NCBI GenBank assembly: GCA_035944555.1
Contig: DASZAY010000029.1
Span: 1-64,000, forward strand
DNA: 64,000 bases
From: CADCWK01 sp035944555
GTDB taxonomy: Bacteria; Chloroflexota; Chloroflexia; Thermomicrobiales; UBA6265
Direction: 5' to 3'
The position numbers were made by a program, and so were the translations under genes. This document shows positions 45,078 to 53,916 of the stretch, piece by piece (position 1 is the first letter of the stretch; each line of letters starts with the position of its first letter). Below the pieces are notes generated by a model. That model saw only the letters and a program-made list of their open reading frames with translations, had not been told where the DNA came from and ran no database searches.

Positions 45078-46394
45078 ATGACCGACCACACCGCCGCCCT
45101 GTCCGCCGTTGCCCGCTGGGATCGCCCGTTCGTCGCTACCGATGGCGGCGAGGCCACCCTGCTGCTCACCCTCACCGCCCCGGTCGCCAGCGACGCCGCC
45201 GAGCGGCTGCCCGTCGACATCGCCTTCGTTCTCGACCGCTCCGGCTCGATGGGCGGCCAGAGCATCCAGCTGGCGAAGCAGGCCATCCTGACCGGCGCGG
45301 CCCGCCTGACCGACCGCGACCGGCTGTCGCTGGTCGTCTACGACCACGAGGTCGAGACCCTGATGCCGCTGGTCCGGGCCGGGGCCGGTACCCAGCAGGC
45401 GCTGCGGGCGATCCTGAAGATGGTCGATGCCCGCGGCTCGACCGATCTGTCCGGTGGCTGGCTCCGCGGCTGCGCCAACCTGGCCGACGCCATGCCCGAA
45501 GGCGACGACGACCGGCTGCACCGCGTCGTTCTGCTGACCGATGGCCACGCCAACCAAGGCATCACCGACCCTGAGGAGCTCTGGCAGCACGCCGGCGAAC
45601 TGCGCCGCCGCGGCGTGATGACGACGACCATCGGCCTCGGCACCGGCTACGACGGCCACCTGCTCTCCGAGATGGCCCGCGCCGGGGGCGGCAACCACGC
45701 CTTCATCGAGCATCCGCAGCAGATGACCCGCTTCTTCGCCGAGGAGCTGGACGAACTGGTCACGATCACGGCGCGCAACATCGACCTCGCTATCACCGTT
45801 CCGGACGGCGCGACGTTCGACCTCTACAACGCCTACCCGTTCGAGACGGGCGGGACGACGACGCACATCGCCCTCGGCGAGCTGCCATCCGGTGCTGAGG
45901 TCGAGATCGTCGGCGGCGTGGCCCTGCCGCCGGCCCCGGCCGGTTCGGTCTATCCCTGCGCCGTCCACCTGACCTGGAAGGACACGGCCGGCACGACCCA
46001 CAAGGACGAGATCGAGGTCGCGCCGGTCGTCGCCGCGCCCTGGGTCGAGGTCGAGGCCGCCCCGGCCGACACGAGCGTCGCCGAGGCCGCCGCCCTCCAG
46101 GGGACGGCCCGTCTCCAGCGCCACGCCGCCGTCAGCGCCCAGCGCGGCGACCGTGTCGCCTTCCGGAAGGCTCGCCAGCAGATGGACCATCTGCTCCAGG
46201 CGGCCCCGATGACCGCCCGCATCATGGAAGAGCGGCAGGAGGTGGTCCGCTACAGCCAGATGGCCGAGGACATCCACGACCCGTCGGTCGCGCTTGGCCT
46301 GGCCGACCGTGGCTACGCGCGCGGCCGTCGCGCCAACCGCGCCGACTGGCGAAACCGCGAGGACGACACCAGCGGCGGTGACTCCAGCCAGTAG
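45078..46394 (+). CDS. VWA-domain protein (CoxE/Mg-chelatase-like family)
   Basis: This protein of ~438 aa has a von Willebrand A domain with an intact MIDAS: FVLDRSGSMGG (~51-60), RGSTDLSGGWL for the Thr, and VVLLTDGHANQG for the last Asp. An N-terminal beta region (~1-45) and a C-terminal part with Ala/Glu/Arg-rich helices flank it. There is no signal peptide or membrane helix, so it acts in the cytoplasm, probably as a metal-dependent protein-binding module. The ATG at 45078 follows GAGGA. MerR plus VWA pairs recur in related bacteria; the function is unknown. Confidence 0.82.
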   Translation: MTDHTAALSAVARWDRPFVATDGGEATLLLTLTAPVASDAAERLPVDIAFVLDRSGSMGGQSIQLAKQAILTGAARLTDRDRLSLVVYDHEVETLMPLVRAGAGTQQALRAILKMVDARGSTDLSGGWLRGCANLADAMPEGDDDRLHRVVLLTDGHANQGITDPEELWQHAGELRRRGVMTTTIGLGTGYDGHLLSEMARAGGGNHAFIEHPQQMTRFFAEELDELVTITARNIDLAITVPDGATFDLYNAYPFETGGTTTHIALGELPSGAEVEIVGGVALPPAPAGSVYPCAVHLTWKDTAGTTHKDEIEVAPVVAAPWVEVEAAPADTSVAEAAALQGTARLQRHAAVSAQRGDRVAFRKARQQMDHLLQAAPMTARIMEERQEVVRYSQMAEDIHDPSVALGLADRGYARGRRANRADWRNREDDTSGGDSSQ

Positions 46395-46402
46395 CCGGGA
46401 TG

Positions 46403-46439
46403 GCCGGGCCCGGACGCGAATGGCGCGTCCAGGCCCGGC
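46403..46439 (+). terminator. Terminator after the VWA gene
   Basis: The arms at 46403-46418 and 46424-46439 pair at 15 of 16 positions, nine bases after the VWA stop. Confidence 0.7.
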
Positions 46440-46527
46440 TGATCGCCCCGATCCGGGAAGCTATCACCGCTAGGAGTGACCATGCCTGGGGTCTCGGTGG
46501 GGCGGTGATCGTCGCCGCGGAAGCACC

Positions 46528-46818
46528 TCAGCGCTTTGGCGTGCCCGGCGCGTGCCCGGCACGTCCGATCCCGAGGATGGAGCCAGCTGAGCCGATGCTG
46601 AGGATCGACCCGGTCGACCCGATACTCAGGATCGACCCGGAGCTGCCGATGCTCAGGATCGAGCCGGCCGAGCCAATGCTCAGCACCGACGCGAAGCTGA
46701 ACAGGCTGCCGAAGCTGAGCGCGCTGCAGATGCTGAGCGGACTCTTCCAGCTCCAGACGCTCGTCGCGGCGGGTCGCGGGCTTACGTAATGGCTGATAGT
46801 CATGAGGCGGGAGATCAT
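46528..46818 (-). CDS. Small Gly/Ser/Ile repeat protein of unknown function
   Basis: This 96-aa protein has an N-terminal region with WSWKSPLSICSALSFG and then repeating units of the type GSAGSILSIGSSGSILSI, alternating hydrophobic and Gly/Ser residues. The pattern suggests a beta-helix or beta-solenoid stack rather than a random stretch. The DNA repeats are drifted copies of a ~30-base unit. A GAGGA site lies before the ATG at 46818, and the codon pattern fits coding sequence. Similar small repeat proteins are seen in actinobacterial genomes; no function is established to my knowledge. Confidence 0.6.
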   Translation of the reverse strand: MISRLMTISHYVSPRPAATSVWSWKSPLSICSALSFGSLFSFASVLSIGSAGSILSIGSSGSILSIGSTGSILSIGSAGSILGIGRAGHAPGTPKR

Positions 46819-46970
46819 GGTGGCTCGTCCTCCATTGGGCTCGCCCCGGTGGACCGGGCGCGGGCATGAGGTTCTGCTGACCTATCGCAGGAATTCCACC
46901 GCGCCGTTGGTCCACGGATCGCGACGAGGCACTGGCCGCCCTGGACCCGAGCCGGGAACGGTCGTCTCCG

Positions 46971-47747
46971 TCAAGCCCGCCGCGGCAGGGTGAGGATGTC
47001 GGCACCGTCCTCGGTAATCGCGATGGTGTGCTCGCTGTGAGCGGTCCGGCAGCCGGTCGCGCTCCGGAGCGTCCACCCGTCAGCGTCGATGACGAGTTCG
47101 TCGGTGTCCGCCATGACCCACGGCTCCACCGCGAGCAACAGCCCGGGGCGCAGGCGGTACCCGGAGCCGGGCCGGCCAGCGTTCGCGATTTGCGGGTCCC
47201 CGTGCATCGTCGACCCGAGCCCGTGACCCCCAAATTCGGTGTTGATCAGGTACCCCGCCCCGCTGAGCACCGAGCCGATGGCGTGGGAGATGTCGCCGAC
47301 GTAGGCGCCGGGCCGGGCGGCGGCGATCCCTGCCTCCAGCGCGCGCTCGGTCGCGGCGATCAGCGCGACGCTCTCCGGTGACGCGGCCTTGCCCACGACG
47401 AAGCTGATGGCGGCGTCCGCTACCACGCCGCCTAGCGAGACGGCGATGTCGAGCGTCAGCAGGTCCCCGTTCTGGAGCGCGTAGTTTCGGGGTCGCCCGT
47501 GGAGCACGGCATCGTTGACGCCCGTGCAGATGTAGTGGCCGAACGGGCCTCGCCCGAAGGACGGCGCATAGTCGACGTAGCAGGATTCCGCCCCGGCCTC
47601 CGCGATCATCGATGCGGCCCACCGGTCGATGTCGAGGAGGTTTGTCCCGATCAGGCTGCGGCCCTTCAGGGTCTGCAGGATGTGGGCGACCAGGGCGCCG
47701 GTGTCCCGGGCCTGGTCGAGTTCGGCAGGGGTCAGGATCTGGATCAT
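46971..47747 (-). CDS. map: Methionine aminopeptidase
   Basis: This protein of ~258 aa removes the initiator Met from nascent proteins. The metal ligands of type I MAP are present: Asp in LLTLDIAVS, Asp in VVADAAISF, His in EFGGHGLG, Glu in LLAVEPW and Glu in AHSEHTIAI. SFGRGPFGHYICTGVNDAVL is the typical substrate-pocket strand. The start at 47747 gives the usual N-terminus MIQILTPAELDQAR; an upstream ATG at 47786 would add a 13-residue stretch. A dyad at 47776-47802 lies in the divergent region to the XRE gene. Confidence 0.95.
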   Translation of the reverse strand: MIQILTPAELDQARDTGALVAHILQTLKGRSLIGTNLLDIDRWAASMIAEAGAESCYVDYAPSFGRGPFGHYICTGVNDAVLHGRPRNYALQNGDLLTLDIAVSLGGVVADAAISFVVGKAASPESVALIAATERALEAGIAAARPGAYVGDISHAIGSVLSGAGYLINTEFGGHGLGSTMHGDPQIANAGRPGSGYRLRPGLLLAVEPWVMADTDELVIDADGWTLRSATGCRTAHSEHTIAITEDGADILTLPRRA

Positions 47748-47775
47748 GCGGGGCCTTCTCTGGATACCAATAACT

Positions 47776-47802
47776 ATACCGGTCATCGTAGCACCCCGGT
47801 AT
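47776..47802. promoter_or_regulatory. Candidate operator between map and XRE regulator
   Basis: ATACCGG (47776-47782) and CCGGTAT (47796-47802) form a perfect 7-bp dyad with 13 bases between. TATAGT (reverse strand, over 47774-47779) is a good -10 for map, and TAGAAT (47803-47808) fits a near-leaderless start of the XRE gene. Confidence 0.5.
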
Positions 47803-47815
47803 TAGAATTGGCACC

Positions 47816-48118
47816 ATGGTCAGATTGCCCCTCACACGCGCGGACATCGAACGCGGTCGGCGCCTCGGCGCCCTGTTGCGCCAGGCCCGGGCAGATCGCT
47901 CGATGCTCGAGATCGCGTCCGACGCCGGGATCTCACCGGAAACCCTCAGGAAGATCGAGTGCGGACGGATCGCGACGCCGTCCTTCTCGACCATCGCCGC
48001 GATCGCCGACGTCCTCGGCCTCTCGCTGGATACGGTGTGGTCCGAGATCACCCGCCCCGAGCGTGACGCCGAACTGGCTGATCGTGATCACGCCACGCCT
48101 GAGCGGTTGGCCTCCTGA
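47816..48118 (+). CDS. XRE-family helix-turn-helix regulator
   Basis: This 100-aa protein has one Cro/CI-type helix-turn-helix (~20-72): LGALLRQARADRSMLEIASD, AGISPETLRKIECGR and ADVLGLSLDTVWSEI. There is no extra sensor domain, so ligand or partner control is not evident. It is divergent from map with a dyad in between and may autoregulate. A -10-like TAGAAT seven bases before the ATG suggests a very short or absent leader. Confidence 0.85.
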   Translation: MVRLPLTRADIERGRRLGALLRQARADRSMLEIASDAGISPETLRKIECGRIATPSFSTIAAIADVLGLSLDTVWSEITRPERDAELADRDHATPERLAS

Positions 48119-48319
48119 GGCAGGGTCCCGGCCCGGAGGCGCGGGTGGCGACCCGGGCCACCTCGTCGCCACACCTCGTGGCCAGCGCGTCTGGTCACAA
48201 TGATTCCCGGAGCACGACGCCCCACAGATGCACTCCCTCGGCTAGCATGGCGGACGACGACCCCGGGCCATCGGGAACGCTTGGCGCGGGAGCATTCCGC
48301 CCAGAGGAGGCATTCACCT

Positions 48320-49699
48320 GTGGCCCGGATCACCATCATCGGCGCCGGCGGCTACGTCTTCCCGCTCCGGCTCGTCGGCGACATCCTTTCCATCCCCGAT
48401 CTCCGGGACAGCACGATCTGTCTGATGGACATCGACGCCGGCCGCCTGGAGGGCACCGCCTCGGCCGCTCGCGAGCTCGTCGAGCACTACGGGTTCCCGG
48501 CGACGATCGAGTCCACGACGGACCGCCGGACGGCGCTGGACGGCGCCGACTACGTCATCGTCACCTTCCAGGTCGGTGGGCTGGACGCGTACCAGCACGA
48601 TGTCGAGATCCCGCGCCGGTACGGGCTGGACCAGCCGGTCGGCGACACGCTCGGCCCCGGCGGCGTGTTCCGCTTCCTCCGCACCGCCCCGGTGCTGGCC
48701 GAGATCGCCGCCGACATGCTGGAGCTCTGCCCCCAGGCGCTGCTGATCAACTACGCCAACCCGATGGCGATGAACTGCTGGTACCTGTCGGAGCTGGGGA
48801 TCAACACAGTCGGGCTCTGCCACAGCGTCCAGGGCACCAGCCACATGCTGGCCCGGCAGATCGGCGTCCCCTACGACGAGGTCGATTTTCGGGTCGCCGG
48901 GATCAACCACCAGGCATGGTTTACCCGCTTCCGCCGCGGCGACGAGGACCTCCTCCCCCGAATCCGCGAGACGATGACTCGCCGCCACCTGGGTGGGGAT
49001 CGCGCCGGCGGGCTGACTGCCGATGATGGCGACCACAGCGAGCTGCGCGGCGACTCCAACTACGAGGGCGGGTCCGAGAAGGTCCGGACGGCGATCATGG
49101 ATGCCTTCGGGTACTTCCACACCGAATCCAGCCACCACGCCAGCGAGTACCTGCCCTACTTCCGCAAGGACGCGGAGCACGTTGCCCAGTTCATCGCCCA
49201 GCGCTGGGACTACTTCGAGCTGTGCTCCAGCAAGGCCGAGGGCGACCCCAACCGTGAGCTGCTGGCCCGGCTCAAGGACGAGCTCAGCCCGTCCGTCGAG
49301 TACGGCGCCCGGATCATCCACGCGATGGAGACGGGCACCCCGGCGGTCATCTACGGCAACGTTCCCAACCACGGGCTGATCGACAACCTGCCCTACGGGT
49401 GCTGCGTCGAGGTGGCCTGCCTGGTGGATCGTAACGGCGTCCAGCCCACCGCCTATGGCGAGCTGCCGCCTCAGTGCGCCGCCGTGAACCGGACGAATGT
49501 CAACGTGCAGGAACTGGCGGTCCGGGCAGCGCAGACGGGCGACCGTGACCACGTTTACCACGCCGTGCTGCTCGATCCCCTGTCCGGCGCGCTGCTCACG
49601 ATCGATCAGATCCGGTCAATGGTTGATGAGCTGTTCGAGGCCCATGCCCGCTGGCTGCCGCAGTTCTCCACCGTTCAGGCGCCTGTTGTAGCCGGCTAA
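48320..49699 (+). CDS. Family 4 glycosidase, copy 1
   Basis: This protein of ~459 aa belongs to GH4, which uses NAD and a divalent metal for an oxidation-elimination mechanism. Signatures are ITIIGAGGYVFPLRLVGDIL for the NAD-binding fold, NYANPMAMNCW, GLCHSVQGTSHML and GINHQAWF. By family knowledge the CHSV form is associated with alpha-galactosidase activity, so that is the leading guess. GTG 48320 was chosen for its AGGAGG site. The next gene is a close paralogue; the pair looks like a tandem duplication, and the enzymes are cytoplasmic. Confidence 0.92.
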   Translation: MARITIIGAGGYVFPLRLVGDILSIPDLRDSTICLMDIDAGRLEGTASAARELVEHYGFPATIESTTDRRTALDGADYVIVTFQVGGLDAYQHDVEIPRRYGLDQPVGDTLGPGGVFRFLRTAPVLAEIAADMLELCPQALLINYANPMAMNCWYLSELGINTVGLCHSVQGTSHMLARQIGVPYDEVDFRVAGINHQAWFTRFRRGDEDLLPRIRETMTRRHLGGDRAGGLTADDGDHSELRGDSNYEGGSEKVRTAIMDAFGYFHTESSHHASEYLPYFRKDAEHVAQFIAQRWDYFELCSSKAEGDPNRELLARLKDELSPSVEYGARIIHAMETGTPAVIYGNVPNHGLIDNLPYGCCVEVACLVDRNGVQPTAYGELPPQCAAVNRTNVNVQELAVRAAQTGDRDHVYHAVLLDPLSGALLTIDQIRSMVDELFEAHARWLPQFSTVQAPVVAG

Positions 49700-49783
49700 C
49701 GACACGCACCGGCACCCAAGGCACCGGAGCCTGCACTGCGACGGCAATGATCCAGCCATCGTGACTCCAGGAGCATCCCGATC

Positions 49784-51184
49784 ATGAAGAAGATCACGAT
49801 CATCGGCGCCGGCGGCTATGTCTTCCCCCTGCGCCTGACGGGCGACATCCTCTCCTTCCCCGCCCTGCGGGACAGCACCATCACGCTGATGGACGTCGAT
49901 CTGGAGCGTCTCGAAGGGACCGCCGACGCCGCTCGCCAACTCGTCGAGCACCACGGCCTGCCCGCCACCATCGAGTCGACGACGGACCGGCGCGAGGCCC
50001 TGCAGGACGCGGACTACGTCATCCTCACCTTCCTGATCGGCGGCACCGACACCTACGCGACCGAGATGGAGATCAGCCGGAAGTACGGAATCGACCAGGC
50101 CGTCGGCGACACCCTCGGCGCGACCGGCGTGTTCCGTTTCCTTCGCACCGCGCCGGTCCTCGCGGAGATCGCCGCCGACATGCGCGAGCTCTGCCCCGGC
50201 GCCCAGATGCTCAACTACGTCAACCCGATGGCGATGAACTGCTGGTTCCTCGCCGACCAGGGCATCCGCGTGGTTGGGCTCTGCCACAGCGTCCAGGGCA
50301 CCAGCCACATGCTGGCTCGCCAGCTGGACGTCCCCTACGACGAAGTGTCGTATCGGGTCGGAGGAATCAACCACCAGGCGTGGTTCACCGAGTTCCGCCG
50401 CGGCGACGAGGACCTCCTCCCCCGGATCCGTGACGAGATGCCCCGCCGCCATATCGACGAGGCCCGGGCACGGGCGCTCCTGGACGACGGCGCCAGCCAC
50501 AGCGAGGTCCGGGGCGACAGCCTCTACGAAGGTGCCCAGGAGCGGGTCCGGAGCGAGATCCTGCGGGCGTTCGGGTACTTCCAGACGGAGTCCAGCCACC
50601 ACGCCAGCGAGTACCTGCCGTGGTTCCGCAAGGACGACGAGCGGATCCGCGAGTTCACCCCGACCCGCTGGGGCTGGCAGCCGGGCCAGAACCGCGACGG
50701 ACGCGACCGCAACGCGGAGCTGCTCCCGAAGCTGCTCGACAAGCTGGAGCCGAGCGTCGAGTACGGCGCCGTGATCATCAACGCGATGGAGACGGACCAG
50801 CCGGCCGTGATCTACGGCAACGTCCCCAACGACGGGCTGATCCCGAACCTGCCGCAGGACTGCTGCGTCGAGGTCGCCTGCCTGGTCGATCGCAACGGCA
50901 TCCAGCCGACTACGTTCGGGGAGCTGCCGCCCCAGTGCGCCGCGGTCAACCAGACCAACGTCAACGTCCAGCGCCTGGCCGTCCTCGCGGCCCGGACCGG
51001 AAACCGGGAGCACGTCTACCATGCCGCGATGCTGGACCCCCTGACGGGCGCGCTGCTCACGCTCGAGCAGACCCGATCACTGGTCGACGAGCTGTTCGCC
51101 GCCGAGGCCGACTGGCTGCCACAGTTCACCGATGGATCCGGGACGGCCTCCCCCGCAACCGAGCTGGTCGCCAGCGCCGGCTGA
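49784..51184 (+). CDS. Family 4 glycosidase, copy 2
   Basis: This 466-aa protein is a close paralogue of the preceding enzyme, with the same landmarks: ITIIGAGGYVFPLRLTGDIL, LNYVNPMAMNCW, GLCHSVQGTSHML and GINHQAWF. The CHSV variant is kept, so alpha-galactosidase-type activity is again the leading guess. Differences cluster in segments such as NREHVYHAAMLDPLTGALLT and the substrate loops, so the two may prefer different glycosides. A standard ATG start follows a short gap of 84 bases; the two genes are probably co-transcribed. Confidence 0.92.
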   Translation: MKKITIIGAGGYVFPLRLTGDILSFPALRDSTITLMDVDLERLEGTADAARQLVEHHGLPATIESTTDRREALQDADYVILTFLIGGTDTYATEMEISRKYGIDQAVGDTLGATGVFRFLRTAPVLAEIAADMRELCPGAQMLNYVNPMAMNCWFLADQGIRVVGLCHSVQGTSHMLARQLDVPYDEVSYRVGGINHQAWFTEFRRGDEDLLPRIRDEMPRRHIDEARARALLDDGASHSEVRGDSLYEGAQERVRSEILRAFGYFQTESSHHASEYLPWFRKDDERIREFTPTRWGWQPGQNRDGRDRNAELLPKLLDKLEPSVEYGAVIINAMETDQPAVIYGNVPNDGLIPNLPQDCCVEVACLVDRNGIQPTTFGELPPQCAAVNQTNVNVQRLAVLAARTGNREHVYHAAMLDPLTGALLTLEQTRSLVDELFAAEADWLPQFTDGSGTASPATELVASAG

Positions 51185-51246
51185 CGCACCGTGACTGGAC
51201 GTCGACAGGTCAGCCTGGAATGAGCTGGAAGGGCGGGACGCGGAAC

Positions 51247-51951
51247 ATGGGACGAACCGGTCTGCTTCTCGCCCTCCTGCTCATCGTCTCGCCCATTTCG
51301 TCCCTTGCCAGCCTGCCGGTCGCGGCGCAGGACGCCGGCCGGACGACGCTCTACGCCTCCGCGCCGGACGTCATCGACCGGCTGCCGGACGCACCCGCGG
51401 AAACCGTCGCCATCATCGGACAGGCACCGATCGCGGATGGATCCGCCGTGGTCGTCGTCGTTCGCAATGGCACCGACCAGCCGGTTACAGGTGTCCGCAT
51501 CAACATTGACCAACGGGATATGTCCGCGACCCCGACCTCAGTCGCCACGCCCGCCGGCGCGTCCCAAGGCCGGGCAACCGGCCCGCTGACGATCCCCCCC
51601 GGTGGGATCGCGCTCGCGCTGGTGCCGCGCGACCCGGTGCTCGACCCCGACGATGATCCCTCACTGATCGTCACCATCGGGCCGGACGACGATACCCGGA
51701 TGGACCTCGCCATCCCCCGCGCCGAGATCGCGGATGGCACGCTTACCGGCATCGTCACGGCAACCGACCTCGATGCGGCCTTCGACCCCGAGATCGTCGC
51801 GGTCTGCGTCGGACCGGAGGGCACGGTCACCGGCGGCACCCACGCCACCCTGGTCCCTCGCCGGATCGACCCCTTCCGCAGCATCCCACTCCGCCTACCC
51901 CTCCCGGCCGGATGCGACGCTGTCCTCGCTGTCGCAATGGCCCACCGCTGA
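51247..51951 (+). CDS. Secreted protein of unknown function
   Basis: This protein of ~234 aa has a signal peptide (MGRTGLLLALLLIVSPISSL, then ASLPVAAQD) and a mature part rich in beta-type segments such as AVVVVVRNGTDQPVTGVRIN and GGIALALVPRDPVLDPDDD. It resembles small Ig-like or FxLYD-type extracellular modules, but I cannot assign a family. An upstream in-frame ATG at 51220 would add nine residues; 51247 gives a more typical signal peptide. It follows the GH4 pair by 62 bases and could be part of the same transcript. Confidence 0.7.
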   Translation: MGRTGLLLALLLIVSPISSLASLPVAAQDAGRTTLYASAPDVIDRLPDAPAETVAIIGQAPIADGSAVVVVVRNGTDQPVTGVRINIDQRDMSATPTSVATPAGASQGRATGPLTIPPGGIALALVPRDPVLDPDDDPSLIVTIGPDDDTRMDLAIPRAEIADGTLTGIVTATDLDAAFDPEIVAVCVGPEGTVTGGTHATLVPRRIDPFRSIPLRLPLPAGCDAVLAVAMAHR

Positions 51952-53050
51952 TCGCCTTTTCCATACTTACATGAGCGTCATCTGTCAGTAGGACAAATGC
52001 CAGATTTTCTTTACTATTATCTGGTGGGATTTGGTCTAACACAAAGGTCATTTCGATCAATCAACCGACAGTATCGACGAATACTGCACACGATCACACC
52101 TCTGTGTACGTGCTCAGGCCGAGTTTGCGCCGAACAATGGATGCTAACTCATGCCGCTCTAACGGATCTGCATTCGCTACTCGTGACGCAGCAACCGCAG
52201 CGTCGCCCACCTCGCTACCTTAGTCAATCGCGGCAAAGAATGCATCTTGCAGAACTCTTTCAGCCATTTTCAGTCGGCGCTTCTCGGATCCGTGAAGGGT
52301 TATGAGTGCATTGTGTAGAGCTTCAATCCGTTCTTTTTCTTTTTGATAAATTTCATCCTCGAGACCAATGAGATTGGCTTCAGCTAAATCTGAGTAGAAT
52401 GACCACTCTCTTCTGTGTCGAGAGGATACGATTTTTCTGACCTCCTCAACGGAGCGACCATCATTATACCAAAGACTCTTAACAATATTGTCTCTATCCT
52501 TTCGATTCTTGGCGTGATACCGAGCATCTGCGCGCTGTTGCCTTAAATCAAACTCCCGCGACATGACGGACGACACAAGTTTATCCACCTTACTAGTCAA
52601 AGAATTTTCTTCGTTTACTCGATAGAACTGAACAAATATCAATAGTTCCTCTGTGTGATCTAACCCAATAGCCCTTACGCTGGAATTTCTTGCACTCCAG
52701 TATGCCGAAAAATCTTCACCGATCCAGGCAATCCATATCGATTGTAATTGGCAACGAAGCACCGACTCATCGAACTCACTTCCCGGTGCCCGCCCCTTCG
52801 CTGTCTTGAGGTTTAATCGGCCGGATTCGTCGGCACAGAGTCGTTCCAATCCATCTATCAGTGCCGTGTACGCGCCAATGGAAACATCCCAATCGTCATC
52901 ACTGAGATCGTTCAGGCCATCCGTCTTGAGGTGATACTCAGCTACCAAATTACGCATACACGCCATGACAGACATACACAGCCCCTCCGGTGATTCAGCC
53001 CCTACTTGCTCTTGGCACTATATCGCAGCGAAGTAGTCTAATAAATCCGC
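51952..53050. other. AT-rich island, probably acquired DNA
   Basis: The base composition drops sharply compared with both sides, from about 51952 to 53050. One gene lies inside (52220-52975, minus strand). The left 268 bases hold no convincing gene; a 102-aa frame on the plus strand (51997-52305) overlaps the real gene and looks spurious. No transposase, integrase, tRNA or clear direct repeats mark its edges. Confidence 0.65.
52220..52975 (-). CDS. Orphan gene of unknown function in the AT-rich island
   Basis: This 251-aa protein is acidic to neutral and mostly helical, with no signal peptide or membrane helix. Recognisable blocks are WDVSIGAYTALIDGLERL, SIWIAWIGEDFSAYWSARNS, DKLVSSVMSREFDLRQQRAD and the Lys/Glu-rich end EKERIEALHNALITLHGSEK. 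I cannot assign a family. Its low GC, lone position and strand opposite to the neighbours fit horizontal acquisition; a defence or toxin role is possible but is only an inference. The start is probably ATG 52975, though Met codons shortly downstream could also serve. Confidence 0.6.
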   Translation of the reverse strand: MSVMACMRNLVAEYHLKTDGLNDLSDDDWDVSIGAYTALIDGLERLCADESGRLNLKTAKGRAPGSEFDESVLRCQLQSIWIAWIGEDFSAYWSARNSSVRAIGLDHTEELLIFVQFYRVNEENSLTSKVDKLVSSVMSREFDLRQQRADARYHAKNRKDRDNIVKSLWYNDGRSVEEVRKIVSSRHRREWSFYSDLAEANLIGLEDEIYQKEKERIEALHNALITLHGSEKRRLKMAERVLQDAFFAAID

Positions 53051-53368
53051 CAACTGCGAGAGTGCATTCTACCAGCCAAGCTGGGATGGACAATGGGTCG
53101 AAAGCTTCCTCACCTTCTGCGCTCCAGCGACGTTGAATCAGCCAACACGGCATTATCCCGCTCTGCCTACTTCTCCCCGACGGCTGCGACTCAGTCCTCG
53201 CCGCCGCCTCCACCCACCGCTGATATTGAACGACCCTCACTCTCCTGTCGGACACCTGTCCGACGCCCGGAACCTGTCCCCGTCGGCGCCAATGCCACAG
53301 GGAAATGGTTCGGCGGTCCCGTATGCGGACCGCCCATGGAGTCCCGGTCGCCGGGAGAGGGTCACTGC
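52976..53368. other. Non-coding spacer upstream of the zinc-ribbon gene
   Basis: The first ~75 bases are still AT-rich island; the rest is normal GC. I see no gene here. A GGGAGAGGG site at about 53353-53361 serves the 53369 start. Confidence 0.4.
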
Positions 53369-53896
53369 ATGCGTGTCACGGTCCTGATTCTCAGTCTGTT
53401 GCTCGGCGCGGTCATGTTCTTCCAGACGGTGCTGGTAAGTGGTCTCGGCTCCATGGCCTAGGACGAAGGCACGGAGCAGTCTGGCGCCGTCGGGGTCTTT
53501 ATGGCGCTGATCTGGCTGGTCGCCGCGGCGTTCGTCCTGCCACTTCCGATGGTCTCGGTCGTCCTGTTCGTCATCGCCGGCGTCCTCGGCTTCGCGGCGA
53601 GTGGGGACTTTCCCGATCTCGCCGTCTGGGGTGGCATCTCACTCGTCCTGGCGCTGCTCTCGCTGTTCGGTTGGCGCGGCAAGCGCAAGGAGCGCCGTGA
53701 GCGCCAGGTCGAGCGCGCCCGCCAGACGGAGCGGGACGACCGCATGGAGCAGCTCCTGACGCAGCAGCGAAACCAGCCGACGTTCACCCCGGTGATGGGC
53801 TCAGCCTGTCCATCATGTGGCCACCCGAACCCGGACGGCACCCGGTTCTGCGGCAACTGCGGACAGACACTGGTCGCGGCTGGACGGACGACCTGA
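53369..53896 (+). pseudogene. Zinc-ribbon membrane protein interrupted by an in-frame TAG
   Basis: From ATG 53369 the frame codes a hydrophobic helix (MRVTVLILSLLLGAVMFFQT) and ends after 30 residues at TAG 53459-53461. The same frame continues without a shift: DEGTEQSGAVGVFMALIWLV, two more helices, an Arg/Glu-rich coil, and a C-terminal zinc ribbon CPSCGHPNPDGTRFCGNCGQ to the stop at 53896. Restoring one sense codon gives a typical zinc-ribbon membrane protein. The break is a single-base nonsense change, an assembly error or a recoded stop; the second part also has its own ATG at 53501. Confidence 0.75.
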
Positions 53897-53916
53897 TACC
53901 GATCCCGGTTCCAGAT

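Noticed and set aside
46313..47233. 306-aa minus-strand frame spanning the VWA end and map
   Set aside because: Arg/Pro-rich with no ribosome-binding site; it conflicts with map, the VWA gene and the small repeat protein.
51997..52305. 102-aa plus-strand protein in the AT-rich island
   Set aside because: It overlaps the better-supported minus-strand gene and its C-terminal half looks like reversed coding sequence.
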